Positions 10,157 through 22,765 of a stretch of DNA of 64,000 nucleotides are shown here, one piece after another. Source of the DNA: an uncultured Clostridium sp. (GTDB lineage: Bacteria; Bacillota_A; Clostridia; TANB77; CAG-508); assembly GCA_948466265.1 (NCBI GenBank), contig CAOJZU010000005.1, forward strand, positions 16,224-80,223, in the 5' to 3' direction. Under the pieces are notes generated by a model. The model did not search any database, was not told where the DNA came from, and was given only the letters and a program-made list of their open reading frames with translations. Both the position numbers and the translations under genes were made by a program. The first letter of the stretch is position 1. Every line of letters starts with the position of its first letter.

Positions 10157-10822
10157 ATGAGTGATGGATATGAACTGAAACGGACACCAAATATTTTAAG
10201 GTACAATGAAAAGGTAAGCAAAATCGTAGACAACGTAAGCTCTATAAAAGTCGAAGAAGCATCTGCTGATGTTAATGTTACCATTACTGAAGCAAAAGAT
10301 ATTCTAGTTCATCTGCATGGGACAATTGATATTGATGGTTCAGTAGACTTTGACTCAGATATTCAAGACGATGGCACACTGCTTGTCAATTTGAAAGCAA
10401 CTGGAGGAATTCACAAAAACAACTTAGTATTAGATATTTTTATTCCAATTTATAAAGCTCTCGATACTATCTTTATCAAAAGCAATAAGAATATCTCTAT
10501 CGATAGTGGCATTTTTGTAAAAGATATTAATGTATTATCTATTTCCGGCAATGCTCTCGTATACGCAGACTTTATAAATGCTTCTATTAATGCAGATACA
10601 ATTGACATCAATATATTTGCGGAGCAGAATATTTCGTTAGATGTTACAACAAAATATGGTGATGTAACTGTAAATCTTAGCAATGTTGCAAACGTAAACT
10701 ATACAAATCTGGATGACAAGACTTCACTCGGCAAAGTAACTAGTAAGTATAAAGTTACTTCTGGAGGGGTTGTTACAGATTTAAGGTATAGCCTTGGTAC
10801 TGGAAAAATGATAGTCTGTTAA
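10157..10822 (+). CDS. DUF4097-like putative adhesin, single-gene unit (c)
   Basis: 221 aa. The ATG at 10157 is preceded by GAAGGGAG. After about 30 residues the protein is a run of short repeated strands ending in I/V-D-x-N/S patterns (VEEASADVNVTI, ISIDSGIFVKDI, LSISGNALVYADF), typical of the right-handed beta-solenoid DUF4097 (toastrack/adhesin) family. No signal peptide is visible. Composition is GC-richer than the neighbours. Codon 9 is CGG (10181-10183, LKRT) and must be Arg: the +1 reading ends within seven codons. It has its own promoter and shares a terminator with groEL. Confidence 0.7.
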   Translation: MSDGYELKRTPNILRYNEKVSKIVDNVSSIKVEEASADVNVTITEAKDILVHLHGTIDIDGSVDFDSDIQDDGTLLVNLKATGGIHKNNLVLDIFIPIYKALDTIFIKSNKNISIDSGIFVKDINVLSISGNALVYADFINASINADTIDINIFAEQNISLDVTTKYGDVTVNLSNVANVNYTNLDDKTSLGKVTSKYKVTSGGVVTDLRYSLGTGKMIVC

Positions 10823-10855
10823 TTTCTTTTAGTATTTCTTTTTTATGATTTTAAA

Positions 10856-10881
10856 GGCGGTGTCGTTTTTATGACACCGCC
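10856..10881 (+). terminator. bidirectional intrinsic terminator
   Basis: A perfect 9-bp GC-rich stem GGCGGTGTC / GACACCGCC has T-rich downstream flanks on both strands. It lies between the convergent DUF4097-like gene and groEL. Confidence 0.88.
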
Positions 10882-10894
10882 CATTTTTTACATC

Positions 10895-12535
<1,641 letters not shown>

Positions 12536-12692
12536 TTACCTCCTTGTGTTCAAAAAGTAAACTTTGCATTATGTCATCAATTTTAAGACAAAACTTACTA
12601 GAATGTGAATATACAACTATACGTCTTCACTCTTTTGCCTCCATTTTCTAGTACTGCTTGTTTCTTTTTCGAACTTAATTTTAATTTTTTTA

Positions 12693-13021
<329 letters not shown>

Positions 13022-13147
13022 TATAATTTATACCCTTTTTTAAAAAAAGTCAATAGTATTTACAAAAAATTCATAAAAAAACGAATTTATAATACACATA
13101 AGTATATGACTACTTTTTTAATTTAATTACAGAAAATCCATATTTTG

Positions 13148-13176
13148 TTGATTTTTTATAAAAAATGTAGTATAAT
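13148..13176 (+). promoter_or_regulatory. sigma-A-type promoter of nfeD-SPFH operon
   Basis: TTGATT, 17-nt spacer, TATAAT, 38 nt before the ATG at 13214. Confidence 0.6.
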
Positions 13177-13213
13177 GTATATTGTAATTCTTTAGGTAGA
13201 AAGGAGAATTATT

Positions 13214-13643
13214 ATGTGGTATATGTGGTTAATTGCAGCTGGTATATTCTTTATAGCAGAAATTATAACCGTTCGGATTTATGATTTTCTGGCTTGGAAT
13301 AGCTGCTTTAATTGTTTGTCTTCTTAGTTTATTTATACATAATTTATTTGTTCAAATGGCTATATTTTTAGTTCTTTCTGCGGTCTTATTACTTTTAACT
13401 AGACCTTTTGTAGAAAAATTCGTTATAAAAAAAGACGAAAAAGTCATAACTAATGCTTATTCAATAATCGGTCAAAAAGCAAAAGTTATTAAATCAATGG
13501 ACCCTGTAACTAAACTTGGACAAATTAAAGTTGGCACTGAAACCTGGACAGCAAAAACAAGCAATGATGTTTTATTACAAGAAGGAGATATTGTAAAAGT
13601 AGAAGCAATAGATGGTGTAAAAGCTATCATATCTAAATTTTAG
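13214..13643 (+). CDS. NfeD-like membrane protein (recoded, 142 aa)
   Basis: The ATG at 13214 has AAGGAGAA upstream. Three N-terminal hydrophobic segments are followed by a C-terminal OB-fold region (IIGQKAKVIKS... LLQEGDIVKVEAIDGVKAIISK), the standard NfeD short form. An in-frame CGG at 13274-13276 splits the first membrane segments (EIITV-GFMIFWLGIAAL). The gene is followed 43 nt later by an SPFH protein, the usual partner of NfeD in membrane microdomain organisation. Confidence 0.88.
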
Positions 13644-13686
13644 TTATTAACATTTATATATATTAAAAATTTAAGGAGGACTTTTT

Positions 13687-14592
13687 ATGTGGTTTTTAAT
13701 CGTATTACTAATAATAGTACTTATAATTGCATTTAAATCAATTAAAATCGTTAAGCAAGCTGAGGTTTACATTATTGAAAGATTAGGAAAATATCATAAG
13801 ATAGCTGATGCTGGTCTTACAATTATTGTTCCATTTTTTGATCATGTACGTTCTGTTGTAAGTTTAAAACAACAAACAATGGACATTCCACCTCAAGGAG
13901 TTATTACAAAAGATAATGTTACAATAACAATAGATACTGTAGTTTTCTATAAAATTACAGATCCTGCAAAAGCAGTTTATGAAATTCAATCTTTAAGAAA
14001 AGGTATTGAATATTTGGCTATCACAACCATTCGTGATATTGTTGGTAAAATGGACTTAGACCAGACATTTAGTTCAAGAGATGCTATCAATGATCAATTA
14101 AGACTTATCCTTGATGAAGCAACAGACCAATGGGGATGTAAAGTAGATAGAGTTGAAATTAAAGATATTACTCCACCTGCTGATATACGTGACGCAATGG
14201 AAAAACAGATGAATGCTGAAAGAAATAAAAGAGCTGCTATTCTTCAAGCTGAAGGTGAAAGACAATCAGCAATTACAATTGCTGAAGGTGAGAAAGAAGC
14301 TGCTATTCTTGCTGCTGATGCAGATAGAGAATCTAAGATTAGACGTGCAGAAGGTGAAGCTGATGCTATAAAGAAAGTTGCTGAAGCGAAAGCTAAAGAA
14401 ATTGAAATGGTTTATGGAGCAATAAAGAAAGCAGCTCCAGATGATAAACTAGTTCAAATTAAATCTTTAGAAGCTCTAAAAGAAATCGCAGACGGAAAAG
14501 CAAATAAAGTATTTGTTCCATTTGAAGCAACAGGTGCTTTATCAGGACTTGGAGCTGCTGCAGAAGTAATTAAAGAAAAATCTTCAAAATAA
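13687..14592 (+). CDS. SPFH/band 7 (stomatin-like) membrane protein
   Basis: 301 aa, intact, with AAGGAGG before the ATG. One N-terminal membrane helix precedes the SPFH domain (VKQAEVYIIERLGKYHKI...). A long Ala/Glu-rich coiled coil follows (AEGERQSAITIAEGEKEAAIL). The pair NfeD-stomatin is conserved and thought to scaffold membrane microdomains or regulate membrane proteases. The frame contains no in-frame CGG; GAC GGA near the end is out of phase. Confidence 0.94.
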   Translation: MWFLIVLLIIVLIIAFKSIKIVKQAEVYIIERLGKYHKIADAGLTIIVPFFDHVRSVVSLKQQTMDIPPQGVITKDNVTITIDTVVFYKITDPAKAVYEIQSLRKGIEYLAITTIRDIVGKMDLDQTFSSRDAINDQLRLILDEATDQWGCKVDRVEIKDITPPADIRDAMEKQMNAERNKRAAILQAEGERQSAITIAEGEKEAAILAADADRESKIRRAEGEADAIKKVAEAKAKEIEMVYGAIKKAAPDDKLVQIKSLEALKEIADGKANKVFVPFEATGALSGLGAAAEVIKEKSSK

Positions 14593-14593
14593 C

Positions 14594-14643
14594 CTAAGAT
14601 AAATAAAAAAATCCCCTAAAGGGGATTTTTTTATTTATCTTAG
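14594..14643 (+). terminator. bidirectional intrinsic terminator
   Basis: A 23-bp stem around ATCCCC/GGGGAT with a TAAA loop and long A/T flanks lies between the convergent SPFH and anchored-protein genes. Confidence 0.9.
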
Positions 14644-14647
14644 TAGC

Positions 14648-15773
14648 CTATTTTCTCATCATATAAACTACATATCCTATATTCAAGATTATAATTATTG
14701 TAAGACTAAGTAAACTTAAGTATATTTGATCTCCTGTTTCGGGTGAATTATCTAATTCTTCATTATTTGTATTTAAGTTATTTTCAGTATTTGTTTTATC
14801 AGGGTCTTTTACAGTTCCTTGATTATCTGTGTTTGTATTTGTATTTGAACTCGAACTTGAAGAATGTTTTTGATATATAATTCCTATACCTTCAACCTTA
14901 GCTCCTGTACTATCTTTTATTGTTTTTCCTGGTTTTACAGTTATAGAACCTTTAGGACCTACTTCTAATATAACATTTTCTGGAAGCTCTATATCTTCAT
15001 TAACTGTTTCTTTTCCATTTACTGTAATTTTTGAAATTCCTGTATCACTAGCTGCACCTTCTACTGCTTCTTTTAATGTCGGATAATATACTTCTCCATC
15101 AAGTGTAGCCCCTGATACTGGAAAATTAAGTGTATTTGTAATTTTAGCAAACTCATATTTTTGAACTCCGTCCTCTAGATAGCTCCATCCAAATACTCTT
15201 TCGCTATCCTTCATAACAAATCTATAGTTTTTACCATATTCTAGAGTTTCATCATCTGATGTTAATTTTTCTTTTATAGCCTCTCCTATTGTCTTTGTAC
15301 CATTTCCATCACCTGCTAATAATGTCCATGTACTTCCATCATTGCTATATTGAATTCTTAAAAATGTCATCCAACCGTCTCCCCATTTATTTGTAAACTT
15401 TGAAGGATCTGTGCTTATAGTAAAACTATTTTTAACTGCATTTACATCTGCCCCATTTTTAATTTGAAAACTTGCAGCTGAATCGCAATGCAATTTGAAA
15501 TAAAATGTTCCTATATTTGCAGTATTCTCATTGTCTCCTGGCTTATCTGATAGTATGGTATCTATCAAGTCTCCGAGTAAGTGTAACTGTAACATTTATA
15601 TTTGTTAACTTATCATCTGACCCTTCTACTTTAGTTTCTTCTGTAGTAAATAGAGTCTGTGGCAAATTAATTAGCCACAATTCTGGTTTAACTGCTGCTT
15701 TTACTTTTGTTCCACATAGAAGTGCTAATGCTACAATTATTATAATTGATAAAATTTTTACTGTTTGTTTCAT
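14648..15773 (-). CDS. secreted, sortase-anchored surface protein (recoded, 374 aa)
   Basis: N-terminal signal peptide (KILSIIIIVALALLCGTKVKA). A middle part with no family I recognise contains beta-rich segments (GTFYFKLHCDSAASFQI, GWMTFLRIQYSND). The C-terminus is Ser/Asn/Thr-rich and ends in a sorting signal SPETGD, a hydrophobic span and the tail MMRK. SPETG is an LPXTG-like variant, so covalent wall attachment is inferred. One in-frame CGG at 15573-15575 (VTLT-GDLID) shifts to Gly. 1,126 nt minus one is 375 codons. Confidence 0.82.
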
Positions 15774-15942
15774 TTCTTTCTTCCTTTCTATTCATATAAT
15801 TTAACATTTAGAGGCATAATAATTGCATCTCCAAATTAATGATATTATTATATATTGTTTGTTGGCATTTGTCAACAATTATATCTTAATTTTTCTATAC
15901 AATTGTATTAACTTACAATATATTAAAAATCGAGGTATTATT

Positions 15943-16194
15943 ATGGAACTATCTGATGCTGTAAAAAATAGAATTCTTAATTTAATAAAAGAAAGAAATA
16001 TCAATGTGTCAAAACTCAGTACTCTTGCTGGGATATCACGCTCTACCCTTTCTAAATTTTTATCTGGAAAAAGAAAATGTCTTAGATTAGAAATTATTGA
16101 ATATATCTGTGAGGCTTTAAACATGAAGCTTTCTGATTTTTTTGATGATAAATTGTTTGATAATGTCTATATAAATGATTTAAACGATGAATAA
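15943..16194 (+). CDS. small XRE-family HTH regulator (83 aa)
   Basis: The ATG at 15943 has CGAGG 10 nt upstream. Residues 10-70 form a Cro/CI-type helix-turn-helix (RNINVSKLSTLAGISRSTLSKFLSGKRK, LEIIEYICEALNMKLSDFF). The tail is acidic. It is divergent from the anchored surface-protein gene, which it may regulate; that is inference from position only. No CGG. Confidence 0.85.
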   Translation: MELSDAVKNRILNLIKERNINVSKLSTLAGISRSTLSKFLSGKRKCLRLEIIEYICEALNMKLSDFFDDKLFDNVYINDLNDE

Positions 16195-16224
16195 GACACA
16201 CCTTATTAAAAAGTGTGTCTTATT
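16190..16224 (+). terminator. bidirectional intrinsic terminator
   Basis: A 12-bp stem AATAAGACACAC / GTGTGTCTTATT lies between the convergent HTH gene and rpmE. Confidence 0.85.
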
Positions 16225-16243
16225 CATTACATTAAATACTTTT

Positions 16244-16444
16244 TTACTCAATTCCATATTTTTTCTTGAATTTGTCTGCTCTACCACCTGTTGTATTTTG
16301 TTTTAAGCTTCCTGTCCAAAAAGGATGGCATTTTGAACAAATATCAACACTCATTGCCTTTTTAGTTGATTTTGTTGTTATAACATTTCCACATGCACAT
16401 GTTATATTTGATTCTGTAAATTCTGGATGTAATCCTTCTTTCAT
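16244..16444 (-). CDS. rpmE: 50S ribosomal protein L31
   Basis: 66 aa, N-terminus MKEGLHPEFTES. The zinc-type L31 carries CACG and CSKCHPFWTG cysteine pairs. The ATG at 16444 is preferred over an upstream in-frame GTG that overlaps the AGAGGTG ribosome site. Highly expressed; no in-frame CGG. Confidence 0.96.
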   Translation of the reverse strand: MKEGLHPEFTESNITCACGNVITTKSTKKAMSVDICSKCHPFWTGSLKQNTTGGRADKFKKKYGIE

Positions 16445-16497
16445 TATGTATTTCACCTCTTTCTTAAATAGCTTATCTATTTAGTATATTTTAAACA

Positions 16498-16656
16498 TTA
16501 TTTATTTTCTTTTTGTTCTTTATCAGCAATGTATTGTGCTGATTGTTCTAACTGTGTTATATACGGTATTTTATAAGCTAATTTTGCAACTATATTAAAT
16601 AAACATGCTATTATTACTATTAATAACCCAATTTTTTTCCAATATTTAGCAAGCAT
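16498..16656 (-). CDS. small membrane protein (52 aa)
   Basis: The ATG at 16656 has AGGTG 5 nt upstream. There is one hydrophobic segment (IGLLIVIIACLFNIVAKLA) after a basic N-terminus, and a soluble Gln/Lys-rich tail. It lies between prkC and rpmE on the same strand. Function unknown. Confidence 0.6.
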   Translation of the reverse strand: MLAKYWKKIGLLIVIIACLFNIVAKLAYKIPYITQLEQSAQYIADKEQKENK

Positions 16657-16734
16657 AGCTACACCTACTTTCTTTTAAGTTTTACCGTACTATTTATTAT
16701 ACACACTTTTTCTATGTTTGTCAATTATTTGCAC

Positions 16735-16770
16735 AAAAAATGTAACAAATGTGCATATTTGTTACATTTT
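16735..16770 (-). terminator. intrinsic terminator of the rlmN-prpC-prkC operon
   Basis: A TGTAACAAAT / ATTTGTTACA stem flanked by A and T runs, directly downstream of prkC. Confidence 0.8.
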
Positions 16771-16786
16771 CTATTTCACTTTTATC

Positions 16787-18752
16787 CTACTCAAAAGTAA
16801 CTGTTTGTTCTTTGCTTAAGTTTACTTGTCTTTGTCCCTTTAATATATCATCTACATATAGTTTTACTGTCACAGTTCCAACACCAGAAAAACTTGCTTT
16901 TACATTTGTTTCATTTTCCTTATGATTTTCACTATATATTGTATCATCATTAACAACCAATTTTACCTTTACACTCTTTGGTGTAGTTGTTCCTATTTGA
17001 TTTGTATCATTTCCTGCTCCGTCCTACATAGTTTAATATAGATTTTAGATTTATAGTTGCTGTTCCATTTACTAATTGTTGGATTTGATTTACAGTTATT
17101 GTTATATTTGCACCTTTTTCTACGGTAGAACCCGCATCTAAGCTTTGTTTTATAACTGTTCCATCTTCTTTTGTAGTGTCTTGTTCTGTAAGTGTCGCAG
17201 TAATTGTAAATCCAGCATCAGTTAATTCTTTTACTGCATCTGCTTGTGGCTTTCCAACAACATTTGGAACAGATACTTCTTCTATTCCTTTACTTACTGT
17301 TATAGTAACAGCCTGCCCTGCTGGAATTTCTTTTCCCTCTTCTACATCTTGTTTTATTACAAATCCTGCTTCAACTTTTTTATCAAATTCCTCTACAATT
17401 ACAACCTCTAAATCTTCTTTTTCTAGCGCTTCTCTTGCCTTTGCTTCTTCCATACCTACAACTTTAGGTACTTTAACTATTTTTTGTCCTAGACTTAATA
17501 TTACTTCAATATTAGTATTCTCTTTTATCATATAGTTTGATTTATATTCTGGATTTTGTGAAATTATTAAACCTGCATCTATTTCAACATCATACTTCTC
17601 TTCTTTGATAGTATACGATAACTTCGTTCCGTTTAATTGTTTCTTTTACTTGTTCTTCAGTTAATCCTACCAAGTTTGGAATTTGAATGTCTTTATTTCT
17701 TGTTAAATTAAATACTAAAGAAGTTCCACCCAAGCTTAAAACAAATAGTATAATTAGTATAAATATAATTGTAAAAGCTTTATGCTTTTTAAAGAAGTTT
17801 TGTTTTTTCCTATTTTTCTTATCTTTATCTTTTATCTTTTCTTCAATATTTTTATTGTTAAGTGTTGGGATTACCTGTGTTGGAAAATCTCCATCACCAA
17901 TTGCAACTGATACAAAATCTCCATCAGGATTTTTTAGTGCTAGTGTTAAATCTTTTAACATTTCAGTTGCTGACGCATATCTAAAGCTAGGATCTTTTTT
18001 CATTGCTTTAATAATTATTTTATTTACAGCAAGTGGTACTGCTGGATTTATATTTATAGGTTCTTTTGGAGTTTCTTGCATATGTTTTAGTGCAACTGAT
18101 ACTGGAGTATCAGCGTCAAATGGAACTTTTCCTGTTACCATTTCATATAAAACTACACCTAATGAATATAAGTCAGATTTTGCATCTGTAAATCCTCCTC
18201 TTGCATGTTCTGGAGAAAAATAATGTACAGACCCTAAAGTTGTACCAAATGCAGTGATAGTTGAATTTGATACAGATTTTGCAATTCCAAAGTCTGTGAC
18301 TTTTGCAATTCCGGTCTTCTGTAATTATTATATTATGTGGTTTTATATCCCTATGAATTATATTATTTTTATGTGCTGTTTCAAGTGCTGATGCAATTTG
18401 TATTGCAATATTTATACTCCATTTCCAATTTAAAGCACCATCTGCCAAAATTATTTCTTTTAAAGTCTTTCCTTGGATTAGTTCCATTACAATATAGTAC
18501 AAGTCTCCTTCATGTCCTACATCATATACAGATACAATATTTGGATGAGTTAAGCTTGCAACAGCCTGAGCTTCTGTATTAAATCTTTTTACAAACTCTT
18601 CATCTGTTGTAAATTCGTCTTTTAATACCTTTACTGCAACATATCTATTCAAAACATGACATTTTGCTTTATATACTGTTGCCATTCCTCCGGTTTCCAA
18701 CTCTTTCTAGTATTTCGTATCTATTTCCTAACATTCTTCCTTCTAAGTTCAT
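16787..18752 (-). CDS. prkC: PASTA-domain Ser/Thr protein kinase (recoded, 653 aa)
   Basis: N-terminal kinase domain ([15 protein letters not shown] glycine loop, AVKVLKDEF lysine, [11 protein letters not shown] catalytic loop, TDFGIAK). One membrane helix follows ([17 protein letters not shown]), then at least three extracellular PASTA repeats that bind muropeptides ([36 protein letters not shown]). Four in-frame CGG triplets shift to Gly: 18690-18692 in the glycine-rich loop, 18311-18313 just before the DFG segment, 17629-17631 in PASTA 1 and 17019-17021 near the C-terminus. 1,966 nt minus four is 654 codons. The ATG is at 18752, 14 nt after prpC, in the conserved operon order. Confidence 0.94.
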
Positions 18753-18766
18753 ATCTTTTCACTCCC

Positions 18767-19498
18767 CTAGTTTTTTATAATAACAACCGTTATGTTATCT
18801 ACACCGCCAGCCTCATTTGCACTATTAATTAATATTTTGTCAGAACTTTCAAAATCATTTGTTATAACATCATAAATCTTTGTTTCATCTACCATATTAG
18901 TTAATCCATCAGATGTCATAACTATTATATCTCCATCTTGAAAATTCTTAACCATTACATCTGGTTCAACTATCTCGCCACATCCGTAGTGCTTTCATAA
19001 GCATATTCTTCTTTGGGTGATGTTTTGCTTCTTCTTTGGTAATATTTCCGCCCTTTACTAAAGTTTCTACATAGCTATGGTCTGTTGTAAGCTTTCTCAT
19101 AAACTTTCCACGTATTCTATATATTCTACTATCACCAATATGTCCTATATATGCTCTATTATTATATATTAAACAAACTTCCAAAGTAGTACCCATTCCT
19201 GCAAGTTCTTCTGCACTTTTCGATTTACTAAATACTACATCATTTGCGTAATCTACTGCACACCTTATTAGTTCTAATATATCCTCTTTTTTTGTCATTT
19301 GTTCATCAAAATTTCCTTCAATGTATTCCCTTACTGCTTCTATTGCTAATTTACTTGCAATTTCTCCACCTTTATATCCGTCCCATTCCGATCAGCTAAC
19401 ATGTATATTTCATAATTATTAAATCCATCTGATACATAATAGTAATCTTCATTTTGTTCTCTTATTTGTCCTTTATCTGTACTTGCTATAACTTTCAT
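18767..19498 (-). CDS. prpC: PP2C-type protein phosphatase (recoded, 242 aa)
   Basis: Metal-dependent phosphatase that reverses PrkC phosphorylation. Motifs: N-terminal ASTDKGQIREQNEDY, the metal site LAD-GMG-GYKGGEIAS, GDSRIYRI, and VDNITVVII at the end. Three in-frame CGG triplets: 19388-19390 and 19378-19380, two sites only three codons apart inside the invariant DGMGG motif, and 18984-18986 (MKAL-GCGEIVEPD). Without shifts no catalytic phosphatase can be made. 732 nt minus three is 243 codons. It starts 4 nt after the rlmN stop. Confidence 0.94.
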
Positions 19499-19501
19499 AT
19501 T

Positions 19502-20534
19502 TTAACTCTTTTCACCTCTTTTTCTTCTTAGCTGTCCGCATGCTGCATCAATATCGCTTCCGAGTTCTCTTCTTATTGTTGCAGTAATTCCTTTACTATT
19601 TAGATAATCCCTAAATTTAATTATATTTTCATTTGTACTTTTTACGAATTTACCGATTTTCTATTTTGTTTATTGGTATTAAGTTGACATGACATAACAT
19701 TCCTTTAAGTAATCCGTGCAAGTTCTTCTGCATCCTTTTTGTTATCATTATTATCTTTTGCTAAAGCATACTCAAATGAAATTCTCTTATTTGTTTTTTC
19801 TATATAATATCTACAAGCTTTCATTAATTCTTCTATGTTATATGCGTTATTTATTGGCATTAGAGCACTTCTTTTTTTGTCATTTGCTTGATGAAGTGAT
19901 ATTGAAAGCGTACACTGTAAATCTCTATCTGCTATTTCATATATCTTTGGAACAACACCACAAGTTGATATACTAATATGTCTTGCTCCTATTTCTAAAC
20001 CTTTTGGGTTATTAATAATTCCTATTGCATTCATTACGTTATCAAAATTATCAAAAGGCTCTCCAATTCCCATAAAGACTATATTTGATATCCTTATATT
20101 CAAGTCGTCTTCGACTGCTAAGATTTGTTCTACTATTTCTCCGTGAAGATAGATTTCTTATAAATTCTATACCAGTTGATGCACAAAATTTACAACCCAT
20201 CTTACAACCTACCTGAGATGATACACATATAGTTTTCCCATGTTTATATTCCATAAGAACACTCTCTACACCATTTCCATCTAGTATATCAAATAAGTAC
20301 TTTACTGTGCCATCTTTTGAAACTTGCTTTTCTAATATATTAAAATTACATATAGAGTATTCTTTTTTTAGTTTTTCTCTTAATTCTAAAGAAAGATTTG
20401 TCATATCGTCAAAACTTTTAACTTTCTCTTTATATAACCATTTAAATATTTGCTCTGCCCTATATGGTTTTTCACCTATTCCGTGCAAGTTCCTTTTTTA
20501 ATTCTTCTATGTTATAGTCTTTAATATTTTTCAT
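19502..20534 (-). CDS. rlmN: 23S rRNA/tRNA adenine C2-methyltransferase RlmN (recoded, 342 aa)
   Basis: Radical SAM enzyme: the CxxxCxxC cluster motif reads [12 protein letters not shown], followed by IVFMGIGEP, and late motifs HVNLIP and [11 protein letters not shown]. Four in-frame CGG triplets shift to Gly: 20481-20483 ([13 protein letters not shown]), 20141-20143 (NLSS-GEIVEQI), 19714-19716 (EELA-GLLKG) and 19653-19655 (KIEN-GKFVKST). 1,033 nt minus four is 343 codons. First gene of the rlmN-prpC-prkC operon. Confidence 0.95.
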
Positions 20535-20636
20535 AAATTATTCTTTCTACAAACTTTATAATCTGTCAAATACCTTTATATCACAACTATCATTTTTTTT
20601 CAATATATTTGTCAAAAAAAAACGAATAAAAAATAG

Positions 20637-20671
20637 ACCCCGAGCCATCCTAGAATTTGGATGCTCGAGGT
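20637..20671 (-). terminator. intrinsic terminator of unit (d)
   Basis: A CGAGC-ATCC / GGAT-GCTCG stem with a short loop lies right after the stop of the 20679-21008 gene, followed by a T-rich run on the minus strand. Confidence 0.75.
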
Positions 20672-20678
20672 AGGAGAT

Positions 20679-21008
20679 TTACCTTGGGCTATAGAACTTT
20701 ATTGCATTAATTGTATTACCTGTTTTATAAGCAACTGGCACCCAATGTATACCTACATAGCTTGGTATAATTGCAAGCTTGGCCTTACTGTATCCTTCAT
20801 CATATTTACGTTCAGTAATCAGCCTACAATATTTTAGTTCTTTATAATCTTCCTTTTTTGCATTATCAAGGAATACTTGCATTTTCTTTTCGGTAATAGT
20901 TATATTCATTTTTCTACCACCTCCTGATTCTAAAAAAAGCCTATATTTCCCCTTCACATACCTTACTACCAAGTTAATATGCCATATTCTATAATACCGC
21001 TTTTCCAT
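20679..21008 (-). CDS. uncharacterised 109-aa protein, single-gene unit (d), two possible starts
   Basis: Not recognised. An ATG at 21008 has a strong AAGGAG 6 nt upstream, and codon 4 is CGG (20997-20999). If that CGG is Arg, the ORF runs to 20679. If it is a +1 shift, the product is a 13-residue peptide ending at a TAG. A second start at 20909 (MNITITEKKMQVF) has its own AGGAGG and gives 76 aa without any CGG. The 76-residue part looks like a genuine small domain; the first 33 residues are basic and look less protein-like. So this may be a leader peptide plus gene rather than one ORF. Confidence 0.6.
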   Translation of the reverse strand: MEKRYYRIWHINLVVRYVKGKYRLFLESGGGRKMNITITEKKMQVFLDNAKKEDYKELKYCRLITERKYDEGYSKAKLAIIPSYVGIHWVPVAYKTGNTINAIKFYSPR

Positions 21009-21043
21009 ATGTTTCTCCTTTTCTATTATTTTTTATGTAATCT

Positions 21044-21071
21044 ATTATAGCATATATTTTAGAAATTTCAA
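21044..21071 (-). promoter_or_regulatory. sigma-A-type promoter of unit (d)
   Basis: TTGAAA, 16-nt spacer, TATAAT on the minus strand, starting directly after the recN stop codon and about 36 nt before the ATG at 21008. Confidence 0.65.
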
Positions 21072-21073
21072 GT

Positions 21074-22693
21074 TTATGCAATTCTTCTAAGATTTTTTGC
21101 ATGTTCAATTGCAATTTCGTCTGCATGTCCGCTTGCAATTCTTGCAATTTCATATATTGTTTCTTCTTCACTAAGTCTTTTTACACTTGTAAGTGTTCTA
21201 TCATTTTCTACTTCTTTGCAAATATAGTAATTATAATCTCCTTTTGCTGCAATATTTGCTAAATGTGTTACACATAGAACCTGGTGATTTTTTGATATCG
21301 ATTTAAGTTTCTCACTTACACTATTTGCTGCCATACCACTTATTCCTGTATCTATTTCGTCAAATACCATAGTAGATACTTTATCACTATCTGCAAGTAC
21401 ATTTTTTATTCCAAGCATTATCCTAGATAGTTCTCCCCCAGATGCTATCTTAGATAATGGCTTATCGTCTTCTCCTACATTTGTACAAATCATAAACTCT
21501 ACTTTGTCTAGTCCATTTGGCCCAAATTCATTATTTTCATTATATTCTAACTTTACAGAAAACTTTGCATTTTTCATTTCTAAATCTTTTAGTTCTGAAT
21601 TTATCTTCTCTTCAAGTATTTTTGCATAACATTTTCTTGTCTTATGCATTTTACCTCCGATATCCTCTAGTTTTTTTATTACCCCATTTAATTCCTTTTT
21701 TAAGCTATTTACATATTCTTCTGAACTTTCTATCTTTTTTATTCTATCTATAACTTCATCATTATATTTCAGTATTTCTTCTACGCTATTTCCATATTTC
21801 CTTTTTAATTTATATATCATATCTAATCTTTTTTCTATCTTTTCTCTTTCTTCTTCGTCAAAAAACACATCATCTTGATAAGATGCAATATCTCTCGATA
21901 ATTCTTGAATATCATAATATACACTTCTAAGTGAGTTTAAAGATGTCTCATATTTTCTATCAATTCCTTCTATTTTTTCTAATGCTTTTATAGCTGTATT
22001 TATAGAATCAATTGTAACATTTCCTATTTGCATATTTGCTTCTTCTAAATTTGTTGCTATTTTTTCTGAGTTTAACATCTTTTGTCTTTTTATATCTAAT
22101 TCTTCTTCTTCACTTAATTTTAGTCCTACTTCTTCTATTTCTTTATTTTGATACTTAAGTAAATCTAGTTCTCTTTGATTTTCCTTATCATCTCCAAAAT
22201 TTTTAGAAATTTCTTCTCTTAGATAATTATATTTTTTATATGTATCAATATATTTTTGTTTTGTTCCTTCAAGCTCCATTTCTGCAAAATTATCTAAGAA
22301 CTTTATATGTGTGCTTTCATCTAATAATGTTTGATTTTCATGCTGTCCATGTATGTCTATAATATCTTTCATGAAGTTTTTAAGTTCACTGACTGATGCA
22401 AGTCTTCCATTAATTTTGCAAGTGTTTCTACCGACTTAAAAAAATTTCTCTTGAGACTACTATATTTTCTTCACTTTCTTCTAGATATATTGAAGCCTCA
22501 ACATATGAAAAATCTTGACCTTTTCTAATCATTTCTTTAGAAAATCTTCCACCGCGAAATTATTTCAAGTGCATCAATTATAAGTGTTTTCCCGTGCCCC
22601 TGTTTCTCCTGTTAATATGTTTAGTCCTTCATTTAAATTTAGCGTTATTTCATCAATTATACCCACATTTTTTATACATAAAGTACTAATCAT
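21074..22693 (-). CDS. recN: DNA repair protein RecN (recoded, 538 aa)
   Basis: SMC-like ATPase acting at double-strand breaks. The P-loop is TGETGA-GKT near residues 29-37. There is a central coiled coil rich in Glu/Lys, then the signature IASGGELSRIMLGIK, Walker B MVFDEIDTGISG and VTHLANIA. Three in-frame CGG triplets shift to Gly: 22592-22594 inside the P-loop itself, 22552-22554 (EIIS-GGRFSKE) and 22431-22433 (EIFLS-GRNTCKING). The ATG at 22693 has GGAGG 9 nt upstream. 1,620 nt minus three is 539 codons. The zero frame ends within the first 40 codons. Confidence 0.95.
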
Positions 22694-22765
22694 TTCTCAA
22701 AACCTCCGTTCTTGCGAATTCTTGTTTGTATTTTATATTAAAAACTTTTGTTTGTCAATACTTTT

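Noticed and set aside
18690..18700. TTG at 18700 as the start of a shorter kinase
   Set aside because: It falls within the glycine-rich loop; the ATG at 18752 with the N-terminal strand and one shift gives the full domain.
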